15,527 nt of DNA, taken from contig JALNXV010000036.1 of NCBI GenBank assembly GCA_023230175.1, positions 1-15,527 of the forward strand. Direction: 5' to 3'. A model generated the notes under the pieces. That model worked only from the letters and a program-made list of their open reading frames with translations. It searched no databases and was not told the origin of the DNA. Both the position numbers and the translations under genes were made by a program. The stretch is from Candidatus Cloacimonadota bacterium (GTDB lineage: Bacteria; Cloacimonadota; Cloacimonadia; Cloacimonadales; WRIO01). The number at the start of each line of letters is the position of its first letter. Position 1 is the stretch's first letter. Below are positions 8,701-14,081 of the stretch, one piece after another.

Positions 8701-9341
8701 AAATCTATTAATGAATTTATAATCAATACACATTCATTATCGGTAAATTCAACAAATAGAACATTAAAAATTTTACTTTTGATTTCTTTACTTCCTTGTA
8801 ATTGTAGGATGTTTGTCAAAGTGATATATTCTTTATCTATATGATAATGGAACAATTGCTCAATATCATTTTGAAAATTCTCATCTGTTATATATTCAAA
8901 AGTGAGCAAGGTTTTATTAATAAAAGCAAAAGTATTTGTTCTTAAGTAAGTTAATGTTAATTTTAGTAGATAATCAAAATCTAAATTTGGCTTAAGAATA
9001 TCATTTTGTAAATTTATTAAATCAAATTTGTTTATTTTTTTTCTCTCTTTATTATCATTATAAATGATATAATAAAAAAGTGCTTCAACACCGTCATCAG
9101 TCAAATTAAACCGATGTGAATCTCCTATTTGTAATTCTAAACAATAACAATGAATATTGATATCATAAATTATTCTGATTATATATTTAAATAAATGATT
9201 GTTATAATTACCGGAAAAACAAAAATAAATCTCCGGCAGTGATTTATTCAAATCACTATTTTTAGCTAAAATTTGTTTTACAAAAGTTTCAACTAAACTT
9301 TTTGTCTTATCATCTTCGTAAAAAACATTATTGTAACTCAT
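5667..9341 (-). CDS. Cytoplasmic multi-PAS sensor histidine kinase (HisKA_2/HATPase_c type)
   Basis: The product is 1224 residues with no membrane segment or signal peptide, so it should sense from the cytoplasm. Residues 1-320 are mostly helical and not recognised. About five PAS-like modules follow, near 331-440, 447-570, 583-708, 717-855 and 866-985; the last three are the clearest ('FYQNSAVGMFKVSPEGNII', 'NQNDIILTVDKDFNLTYCSP', 'VFDHSPVGIIIINSKGIII'). The transmitter carries the HisKA_2 phosphorylation motif 'EIHHRVKNNLQ' (His1006/His1007). The N-box is 'NELLSNSIKYAF' (Asn1110, Asn1115). The G1 box is 'DNGKK' at 1156-1160, lacking the second Gly of DxGxG, and the G2 region is 'LGLHLVK'. 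Start: ATG at 9339-9341 with Shine-Dalgarno AAGGA at 9348-9352. The probable partner is the overlapping downstream response regulator. The gene lies 67 bases after pyrD on the same strand. The signal is unknown. Confidence 0.92.
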   Translation of the reverse strand: MSYNNVFYEDDKTKSLVETFVKQILAKNSDLNKSLPEIYFCFSGNYNNHLFKYIIRIIYDINIHCYCLELQIGDSHRFNLTDDGVEALFYYIIYNDNKERKKINKFDLINLQNDILKPNLDFDYLLKLTLTYLRTNTFAFINKTLLTFEYITDENFQNDIEQLFHYHIDKEYITLTNILQLQGSKEIKSKIFNVLFVEFTDNECVLIINSLIDFSREKNLNTIKLILFLLYEKFKRIEEKSHKSALKDRIFKIIEDFPLGISIEEEKKQVTHYCNKKFRDNQLSNLFQSFKSNEYNLKLDNNQNYKIKVFTDNFEQSKLEKQWDNDIQEFDNIFEILPIPICIIDEAYEIIQYNKFFEELFIKIFSKFNRFIIMKNQIKIYLSNWKTRIVECFSDEYSESLDLFKANNEDYCFFTKFNLIKSDTNKVIISMSDLSEFVKLSNRMKLIEKQYSELIGLLPMSCVLIVDNDYKIKIALGSELPNIFLNSNSSINILPEYLINKNIYNYFDDASRCFLREHLTKTFKEGFCNQEHFIRNNYYSINTRKVSNYFYDNNESSSVYIIVFHNITEKKLLLDKITDSEKKLNAFYQNSAVGMFKVSPEGNIIKCNPAFCLMLKLPYDYNLTRLNLFKDVHLSNSFLLEKDLSAVDNILSNKNIENPMHSIDFNRLYLRNDKQVIYVIENLRPVYTEAKQIEYYEGTVINMTEIINAKNLSKENELKYKLLADNQNDIILTVDKDFNLTYCSPAIEKILNISIEEILNVELFDLIDIDCIEQLQLMFNDLFVNHLPNDNQANGDFADKLSMLFDIIPHHTFELCLLSKSYQKIWTEVTISKLLTENNIGIGYLLVIKDINDKVLMKDKLSKFEDKYHNVFDHSPVGIIIINSKGIIIDHNSAILRLLKTDSLENKHISTLNISKRQTSFIVGSLLKYKRLVNYEIEYELINYNSKKMDKVIYLRLNCGAFNETISNNNEILYFILAEDISKETYYRKNIENNLKEKELLLQEIHHRVKNNLQIVCSMLFLEANKSKNKKVIKTLEESYNRIRSMAMIHEKLYSEKSFDYINIKRYITDLSNYLIKSLARDTLKLEIYYFIEDISLSISQAISCGLIINELLSNSIKYAFNDIGSFNQNKQNQVNPRITISLEQTGENVVLTVQDNGKKKSSNFNPFNKKTLGLHLVKTLTQQLHGKLKWVHNHGLVFKICFPLEPSLKGGNLEKETNLNNRR

Positions 9342-9345
9342 AAAT

Positions 9346-9376
9346 ATTCCTTATTGCAAATTTAGCAACGAGGAAT
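9346..9376 (-). promoter_or_regulatory. Hairpin enclosing the ribosome-binding site of the histidine kinase
   Basis: In the minus-strand RNA, ATTCCT (9371-9376) can pair with AGGAAT (9346-9351) and TTGC (9365-9368) with GCAA (9354-9357), around a 7-base loop. One G:U pair and one C/A mismatch lie between the two stems. The AAGGA Shine-Dalgarno sequence (9348-9352) is inside the 3' arm, only a few bases before the kinase ATG. The pairing is seen directly; control of translation is inference. A TTTACA (9383-9388) and TAAATT (9359-9364) pair with an 18-base gap overlaps the same region and could be an internal promoter for the kinase-regulator pair. In that case the hairpin would be only partly transcribed. 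Confidence 0.45.
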
Positions 9377-9408
9377 TATTTTTGTAAAGCTTTTTTTTTA
9401 AATATTTT

Positions 9409-10332
9409 TTAAAATCTTACTTTCCCTTTTAATTTCAATAAGTTATGATTATAAATTTCACAAAACTCATTTAAGTTATTAATAATTTCATACGGTAAAT
9501 CTGGTTCAGGAAATTGAGCAGTTCCAATTGCGACAGCACTAGCACCTGCATAAATAAATTCAATTACGTCTTTATATGTTGATACACCACCCATTGCTAA
9601 TAGAGGTATTTTTACTTTATTAGCAACTCTATAAACACATCCTAAGGCAACAGGTTTAATTGCCGGACCACTATATCCGGCTATCCCTTTCTTTATATGA
9701 GAAACTCCTGTTTGCCAGTCAATAGACATACCTAATAATGTATTAATTAAAGATAAAGAAGTTGCTCCTCCATCTTCAGCAGCTTTTGCAATTTGAGTAA
9801 TATCTGTTACATTAGGGCTTAATTTTATTATTAACTCTTTTTGAGTAAGCTGAGAAAGTTTATTAGTCAAGTTAAATACTGTTTTTGCATCTACACCAAA
9901 AGCTAAGCCTTCATTTTCAACATTAGGACAAGAAACATTAACCTCATAACCACTGATTTTTACGCTATTATCCAATAGCGAATAATTTTCTAATGTTTTT
10001 AACATTTGAATAAATTCATCTATGGTTGAAGCGGAAAAACTTATTATCAAGGGACACTTAATATGTTCATACTTTATTATTTCAGATTTTAAAAAATCAT
10101 TTATACCGGGATTTTGTAGACCTATTGAATTCAATAAACCGGCTTGTGTTTCAACAAGACGAGGTGTTGGATTTCCTATTTTTCTTTGAGGAGTAATAGT
10201 TTTTGTTATTATAGCACCTAACAGACTAATATCATAAATTTCATTATATTCATAAGAAAAAGTACCTGATGCCACAGTTACCGGATTATTTAGTTCTAAT
10301 TTGCCTAATTTTGTTTTTAAATAGTTATTCAT
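9409..10332 (-). CDS. pyrD: Dihydroorotate dehydrogenase class 1B, catalytic subunit
   Basis: PyrD oxidises dihydroorotate to orotate, the fourth step of UMP synthesis, using FMN. At 307 residues it has the usual length of the soluble class 1B enzyme. Visible motifs are Lys44 in 'TKTITP', 'GLLNSIGLQNPG' (65-76), the catalytic cysteine Cys135 in 'VNVSCPN' (class 1B uses Cys where class 2 uses Ser), Lys170 in 'IIKLSPNVTD', and the FMN-phosphate region 'AMGGVSTYKDVIEFIYAGA' (246-264). The type 1B assignment is confirmed by the adjacent pyrK, whose product passes electrons to NAD+. The start ATG lies 8 bases after the pyrK stop, and a weak Shine-Dalgarno sequence (AAGAG) touches that stop codon, suggesting translational coupling. 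In 1B heterotetramers PyrD and PyrK are needed in equal amounts, which fits this spacing. Confidence 0.97.
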   Translation of the reverse strand: MNNYLKTKLGKLELNNPVTVASGTFSYEYNEIYDISLLGAIITKTITPQRKIGNPTPRLVETQAGLLNSIGLQNPGINDFLKSEIIKYEHIKCPLIISFSASTIDEFIQMLKTLENYSLLDNSVKISGYEVNVSCPNVENEGLAFGVDAKTVFNLTNKLSQLTQKELIIKLSPNVTDITQIAKAAEDGGATSLSLINTLLGMSIDWQTGVSHIKKGIAGYSGPAIKPVALGCVYRVANKVKIPLLAMGGVSTYKDVIEFIYAGASAVAIGTAQFPEPDLPYEIINNLNEFCEIYNHNLLKLKGKVRF

Positions 10333-10340
10333 AAAATCTC

Positions 10341-11183
10341 TTAATCCTCATCATCCCAAATAATACTATATCCGTCAAATACCGGACCGTCTTTGCAAAC
10401 TCTTTGATATGATATATGTTGAACATTATTAATCATTTGTTTAGTTTTTACTGTACATCCATAGCAAACTCCTACTCCGCAAGCCATATATTCTTCAAGA
10501 GAAACATCAATTTTTATATTTTTTTGTATACAAAATTGGGTGACAGCTTTTAACATAGGTTTAGGTCCGCAAGATATAATCTTTAAATCTTTTAAATCAA
10601 ATTTTGATTCATAATTTTGAATAAAATCTATAAGTTGTGGGATTACATTGCCTTTATATCCAATAGAACCATCATCTGTACATATTACATCACTATTAAA
10701 AATTTCATTTTTATCTCGTCCCCCGTGTATCCATTTTATCTCAGGTTGTTGAAATATAGTTTGTTTTAATAATGATTTTTTAAAATAAAATAGAGGTGCA
10801 TAACCACACCCACCTGTTATAAAAAGATATTTTTTATAATTTTCAATTGCAAAGCTATTCCCTAAAGGTCCTAAAAGATTAAGCATATCTCCTTGATTTA
10901 AGCTTGATAATGATTCAGTACCGTCACCTACAATCTTGATTAAAAATACTATTTGGGTTCTTTCAGGTTCTATTTCTACTATATCATAAATACTTATGGG
11001 TTTTCTTAAAGCAAAATTTTTTCCATTATCTAATTTAATTTCATAAAATTGTCCGGGTAAACCATACTTATTCTCAAAGTTATTATCATTTATTTCTACT
11101 TTTAAAAAGAAAAATTTATCCGATTCAAAACCGTTGTAAATAGCCTTTAAATTAGAAACCACAACAGTATCAAATGTTTTCAT
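10341..11183 (-). CDS. pyrK: Dihydroorotate dehydrogenase electron-transfer subunit (FAD, [2Fe-2S])
   Basis: PyrK carries electrons from PyrD's FMN through a [2Fe-2S] cluster and FAD to NAD+. The 280-residue product has the ferredoxin-reductase fold order. FAD-binding 'FALRKPISIYD' lies at 57-67, the nucleotide-binding segment 'FITGGCGYAPLF' at 121-132, and 'ISCGPKPMLKAV' at 203-214. The PyrK-specific C-terminal cluster motif is C235-x4-C240-x2-C243-x19-C263 ('ACGVGVCYGC...RVC'). All four cluster ligands are present. It is slightly longer than the typical 250-265 residues, with a short acidic tail ('WDDED'). The ATG at 11181-11183 has Shine-Dalgarno AAGGA at 11190-11194. It lies 98 bases after pyrC, a gap filled by a hairpin, so it may be transcribed at a lower or separately controlled level than pyrBC. 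Confidence 0.96.
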   Translation of the reverse strand: MKTFDTVVVSNLKAIYNGFESDKFFFLKVEINDNNFENKYGLPGQFYEIKLDNGKNFALRKPISIYDIVEIEPERTQIVFLIKIVGDGTESLSSLNQGDMLNLLGPLGNSFAIENYKKYLFITGGCGYAPLFYFKKSLLKQTIFQQPEIKWIHGGRDKNEIFNSDVICTDDGSIGYKGNVIPQLIDFIQNYESKFDLKDLKIISCGPKPMLKAVTQFCIQKNIKIDVSLEEYMACGVGVCYGCTVKTKQMINNVQHISYQRVCKDGPVFDGYSIIWDDED

Positions 11184-11230
11184 TATACATCCTTAAATTT
11201 AGTTATTTTTTTTGCATTGTAAGTATCTAC

Positions 11231-11278
11231 TCACAAATAAATGCTGGCAGTTGACTTAATAATCAATCAACTGCCAGC
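11231..11278 (-). terminator. 12-bp-arm hairpin between pyrC and pyrK, terminator or attenuator candidate
   Basis: GCTGGCAGTTGA (11243-11254) and its exact reverse complement (11267-11278) form a GC-containing stem with a 12-base loop. The stem begins three bases after the TGA stop of pyrC. On the minus strand it is followed by ATTTATTTGTG, a broken rather than solid U-tract, so termination is probably partial. It could also be an RNA-processing or 3'-end-protecting structure that sets the pyrBC to pyrKD ratio. No equally good promoter was found between it and pyrK. Confidence 0.6.
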
Positions 11279-11281
11279 TTA

Positions 11282-12559
11282 TCATAATTCAAAAGTTATT
11301 TTTCCGTCACAAATAGTGGTAGATACTTTAGCTTTTAGAGATTTATTAAGATAAGGTGTATTTTTAGATTTAGATAACATATTATCATAAGTAAAGTTAA
11401 TGTCAGCATTTAAATCTACAATCACTAAATCTGCAGGTTTATCAATATCAACGATCCCTGATTTTAATCTGAGCCATTGAGAAGGAGCAACAGCCATTTT
11501 TTCAATTAACATTTCTAAACTCAAGCTTCCATTTAAAACAAGTTCTGTATATAATGAAGCAAAGGCAGTTTCAAATCCATTAATGCCAAAGGGAGCAAAA
11601 TCAAATTCTTTTTCTTTTTCATAGTCAGAATGAGGTGCATGATCAGTTGCAATCAAATCAATAGTACCGTCAATAAGACCATCTAATAAAGCTTGCCTAT
11701 CTTTTTCTGAACGAATAGGTGGTTTACATTTATAATTTGTATCAAATGTTACTAAGCAATCCTCGTTAAAGATTAAATGATGAGGAGTGACTTCAGAAGT
11801 AACTTGAATACCATTTGCTTTAGCTTCTCTTACAAGTTGTACTGACTTAGCAGTAGAAAGATGAGCTATATGTATTTGGCATTTAGTCAATTCTGCAAGC
11901 ATCAAATCCCTTGCAATTATTAATTCTTCAGCAACCCCGGGAATACCGGATAAACCTAATCTTGTAGCTATTTTACCACCATGTACTTGACCTTTACCGG
12001 CTAAATTATAATCTTCAGCGTGGATTATTACAGGTAAATCAAAATTACGAGCATACTTCATAATATTTTGTTGAAGTTTAGCATTCTGAACACAAGCTCC
12101 ATCGTCAGAAACAGCTATAATTCCGCCTTCTTTCATTGTAGCAATTTCTGAAATCTCTTTTCCTTCAATTTTTTTAGATGAAGCACCTATCACTTTAACT
12201 TTGCAAAGACCAATATCTTTTGCTTTACGTTGAACAAATTCTACAGAGGCAATATTATCTATAACCGGATAAGTATTTGGCATCGCACAAATCGTTGTAA
12301 AACCACCTTTAGCGGCAGCTCTGGTACCTGTGTAAATATCTTCCTTATGTGTTTGTCCCGGTTCTCGCAAATGACAATGTAAATCAACAAATCCCGGGAA
12401 AATATGCTTATCTTGAGCATCTATTATTTTATCTGGATAAACATCATTTTCTATGATATTATCTTTTATCTCTGATATTTTTTCGTTATCAATAAGTATA
12501 TCTTTTTTTATAAAGCTTTTGTTATGATAAATCATTCCATTTTTTATTAATATTTTCAT
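11282..12559 (-). CDS. pyrC: Dihydroorotase, class I
   Basis: PyrC reversibly cyclises carbamoyl-aspartate to dihydroorotate, step three of UMP synthesis. At 425 residues it has the length and motifs of the class I (long) bacterial enzyme. The metal-binding 'DLHCHLREPG' is at 59-68 (His61, His63, Arg65). 'SDDG' at 151-154 supplies the aspartate that replaces the carboxylated lysine bridge in many class I enzymes. His180 is in 'IIHAED', His233 in 'HIAHLS', and the metal-binding Asp306 in 'IATDHAPH' (303-310). All catalytic residues are present, so it should be active rather than a PyrC' pseudo-enzyme; that matters because pyrB lies alongside. The ATG at 12557-12559 lies 8 bases after the pyrB TAG, with AGAGGT as a Shine-Dalgarno sequence overlapping that stop, indicating translational coupling. 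A hairpin follows the stop codon at once. Confidence 0.97.
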   Translation of the reverse strand: MKILIKNGMIYHNKSFIKKDILIDNEKISEIKDNIIENDVYPDKIIDAQDKHIFPGFVDLHCHLREPGQTHKEDIYTGTRAAAKGGFTTICAMPNTYPVIDNIASVEFVQRKAKDIGLCKVKVIGASSKKIEGKEISEIATMKEGGIIAVSDDGACVQNAKLQQNIMKYARNFDLPVIIHAEDYNLAGKGQVHGGKIATRLGLSGIPGVAEELIIARDLMLAELTKCQIHIAHLSTAKSVQLVREAKANGIQVTSEVTPHHLIFNEDCLVTFDTNYKCKPPIRSEKDRQALLDGLIDGTIDLIATDHAPHSDYEKEKEFDFAPFGINGFETAFASLYTELVLNGSLSLEMLIEKMAVAPSQWLRLKSGIVDIDKPADLVIVDLNADINFTYDNMLSKSKNTPYLNKSLKAKVSTTICDGKITFEL

Positions 12560-12567
12560 CTTTACCT

Positions 12568-13506
12568 CTACATCTTTCCACCGAGAATTAAAAACAATAA
12601 AGCCATTCTCACAGCAACTCCGTTAGCAACTTGTTCAATAATGACACTTTGAGGACTTTCAGCAATCTCAGGTAATATTTCAATTCCTCTATTCATAGGT
12701 CCGGGATGCATTACAAGAGCATCTTTTTTAGCCCATTTCATTGTTTCACGACATATATTATAATGTTTTGAATATTCTTCTAAACTTGGAAATAAACCTT
12801 CTGTTTGGCGTTCAAGTTGCATCCTTAAACCCATTACTACATCAGCATCTTTTAAGGCAGTTTTTAGATCATATTCTACCTTACATCCATAGATTTCATC
12901 CATATATCCCGGAACTAATGTTCTTGGACCGCAAATTGTTACTTCAGCACCTAATTTCTTCATCCCAATAAGATTAGAACGTACAACTCTACTATTTGTA
13001 ATATCACCAACAATCACTACTTTAAGCCCATTTAGAGTTCCTAGCTTTTCTTTAATAGAATACATATCAAGTAATGCTTGAGTAGGATGAGCATGACGAC
13101 CATCTCCCCCATTTACTACCGGTTTATTGCTATATTTATGAACAAGGTGTGGACTACCCGGCGAACTATGCCTGATAATATATAAATCGACACCCATAGC
13201 ATTGAGTGTTTCAACAGTATCTTGTAAGCTTTCGCCTTTTTGTAAAGAAGAAGTTGATGCTTGAAAACTAATCAAATCAGCAGATAATCTACTTGCTGCA
13301 AGCTCAAATGAAATCTTAGTCCTAGTACTGTTTTCAATAAATAAAGTACATACAGTTTTACCTTTAAGAGTAGGTAATTTCTTATAATCACGTTGATTAA
13401 TTTCTTTCATAACTACTGTTGCATCAAGAATTGCGTTTAATTCTTCTGCTGTATAATCATCAAGGTCATACATATTACGACCTAATAAATTAAAACTTTC
13501 TATCAT
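12568..13506 (-). CDS. pyrB: Aspartate carbamoyltransferase catalytic subunit
   Basis: PyrB condenses carbamoyl phosphate with aspartate, the committed step of pyrimidine synthesis. The 312-residue length is that of the catalytic chain. Motifs are the carbamoyl-phosphate loop 'STRTKISFE' (60-68), the mobile-loop lysine in 'SSLQKGESLQDT' (Lys90), 'IRHSSPGSP' (111-119), 'HPTQALLD' (140-147), 'NSRVVRSN' (171-178), 'LRMQLERQ' (227-234) and 'HPGPMNRGIEI' (267-277). No regulatory pyrI follows it; pyrC follows after 8 bases, as in class B or unregulated ATCases that may assemble with a dihydroorotase. It heads the operon. The ATG at 13504-13506 has a strong GGAGG Shine-Dalgarno sequence at 13511-13515, but that sequence can be paired within the structured leader upstream. 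Confidence 0.97.
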   Translation of the reverse strand: MIESFNLLGRNMYDLDDYTAEELNAILDATVVMKEINQRDYKKLPTLKGKTVCTLFIENSTRTKISFELAASRLSADLISFQASTSSLQKGESLQDTVETLNAMGVDLYIIRHSSPGSPHLVHKYSNKPVVNGGDGRHAHPTQALLDMYSIKEKLGTLNGLKVVIVGDITNSRVVRSNLIGMKKLGAEVTICGPRTLVPGYMDEIYGCKVEYDLKTALKDADVVMGLRMQLERQTEGLFPSLEEYSKHYNICRETMKWAKKDALVMHPGPMNRGIEILPEIAESPQSVIIEQVANGVAVRMALLFLILGGKM

Positions 13507-13509
13507 TTA

Positions 13510-13549
13510 TCCTCCAATAATTTTTATTTTATTCAAACTATTTAGAGGA
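13510..13549 (-). promoter_or_regulatory. Potential Shine-Dalgarno-sequestering stem in front of pyrB
   Basis: In the minus-strand RNA, UCCUCUAA (13542-13549) is complementary to UUGGAGGA (13510-13517) over 8 pairs, one of them G:U. The whole pyrB Shine-Dalgarno sequence GGAGG (13511-13515) lies in the 3' strand. The 24-base loop is nearly all A/U and unlikely to compete. In this state ribosomes could not bind. Freeing the site would need the upstream strand to be engaged elsewhere in the leader. Pairing is seen; function is inference. Confidence 0.45.
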
Positions 13550-13552
13550 ACC

Positions 13553-13582
13553 TTAAGAAGTATTATACTTCATAATATCCAT
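13553..13582 (-). CDS. Possible leader peptide of the pyr operon (6 or 9 codons)
   Basis: A minus-strand frame reads MDIMKYNTS-stop from ATG 13580-13582, or MKYNTS from ATG 13571-13573, ending at TAA 13553-13555. The second ATG has AAAGG about 9 bases upstream, an acceptable Shine-Dalgarno sequence. That AAAGG is also the 3' arm of the PyrR-like hairpin, so folding of the hairpin would mask it. The frame also contains a 15-bp palindrome (13557-13571). A frame this short can occur by chance, and no coding signal can be judged. Confidence 0.2.
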   Translation of the reverse strand: MDIMKYNTS

Positions 13583-13612
13583 CCTTTCTACCTCACCGGG
13601 TACGATTAAAGG
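13583..13612 (-). promoter_or_regulatory. PyrR-binding-like RNA element in the pyrB leader
   Basis: On the minus strand this 30-base element begins CCUUUAAUC and ends AAAGG. CCUUU pairs with AAAGG as an outer 5-bp stem. The centre reads GUACCCGGUGAGGUAG, which can form a UACC/GGUA inner stem with a CGGUGA loop. From memory, PyrR elements of pyr leaders have the same order: outer CCUUU...AAGG, a purine-rich internal bulge, and an inner hairpin whose core is CC-nGnGA-GG. The fit is good but the loop appears one base longer. In that family UMP-bound PyrR binds the hairpin and lowers expression. The position, about 80 bases before pyrB and just after likely promoter sequences, supports the call. 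No pyrR gene is in the window. Confidence 0.6.
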
Positions 13613-13615
13613 CAC

Positions 13616-13660
13616 ACTATAATTTTTAATATAAAAAAATCATTTGCTTGATTTAGTCAA
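13616..13660 (-). promoter_or_regulatory. Probable pyrB promoter region (poorly resolved)
   Basis: The minus strand has TTGACT (13655-13660) and two -10-like hexamers, TATATT (13628-13633) and TATAGT (13616-13621). The spacers are 21 and 33 bases, neither ideal. The TTGACT lies inside an inverted repeat (13646-13662). Transcription starting just downstream of these boxes would place the PyrR-like element at or near the 5' end of the mRNA. The region as a whole is more convincing than any single pair of boxes. Confidence 0.3.
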
Positions 13661-13669
13661 GCTTTTTTT
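13646..13669 (+). terminator. Orphan intrinsic-terminator-like hairpin pointing away from pyrB
   Basis: GCTTGA (13646-13651) and TCAAGC (13657-13662) form a 6-bp stem with a 5-base loop, followed by seven T (13663-13669) on the plus strand. This is the form of an intrinsic terminator, but no plus-strand gene lies upstream: the preceding kilobases are the antisense of pyrB. It could stop antisense transcription or end a small RNA opposite the pyr leader, or the repeat could be an operator over the pyrB -35 region. Confidence 0.4.
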
Positions 13670-14008
13670 CATTTTTTTATAAAAAATCTCTTTTCCCCTT
13701 TAAAAATCTGTTAAATAGTAATAAAGTACGATATCCTGCTTGCAACCAAAACTTCTTTAATTACAAAAACATCAATCAATAAACTTCCCATAAACCGGAA
13801 TCTTTTAAAACGATGTTTGATATTATTAATAGCCTATTTTATTGGATTTAACAATCATATTTTACTCTTACATATTAGCTTAATGACCATATAATGATTA
13901 AATATGAATCTATTCTAATATTCATATTAAAATAGAGTTAATCTACAGATTTATAATAAAATATGTAAAGATTTAAGTATTTTAAAAAAACTGATTTTAA
14001 TATTTTTG
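13670..14008. other. Intergenic stretch with no recognised gene
   Basis: This AT-rich stretch lies between the pyrB promoter region and the promoter of the secreted-protein gene. I see no open frame with a ribosome-binding site, no tRNA and no riboswitch that I recognise. The only structure noted is a 9-bp inverted repeat, AATATGAAT (13901-13909) with ATTCATATT (13920-13928) around a 10-base spacer. It could be an operator but is also plausible by chance in DNA of this composition. Confidence 0.5.
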
Positions 14009-14059
14009 TTGACACTAATTATTAAAGTGTAAACTTTGTCTTGCCTGTTATAATAACAG
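14005..14059 (+). promoter_or_regulatory. Promoter of the secreted GLUG-repeat gene with a 15-bp palindrome
   Basis: A perfect TTGACA (14009-14014) is followed by TAAACT (14030-14035), 15 bases on. The same bases also read as a Bacteroidota-type box: TTTG at 14005-14008 and TA..TTTG ending at about 14038. Just downstream is the palindrome CTGTTATAATAACAG (14045-14059), 22 bases before the start codon, placed to be an operator or a 5' hairpin of the mRNA. The ribosome-binding site (GTGAG near 14071) is weak. Confidence 0.5.
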
Positions 14060-14081
14060 AGTAAATTAAAGTGAGTATATT

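Noticed and set aside
8554..8844. Plus-strand open frame of 96 codons opposite the kinase N-terminal region
   Set aside because: The kinase frame runs through here without interruption and the opposite frame has no start signal.
9389..9410. T-rich run between pyrD and the kinase as a terminator
   Set aside because: The T run is on the plus strand; on the transcribed minus strand it is A-rich and no stem of useful strength precedes a U-tract.
12741..12971. Plus-strand open frame of 76 codons opposite pyrB
   Set aside because: It is antisense to conserved pyrB sequence, with no supporting signals.
13901..13928. 9-bp inverted repeat as a definite operator
   Set aside because: It is all A/T except one G:C pair per arm, in very AT-rich DNA; chance is a sufficient explanation without conservation data.
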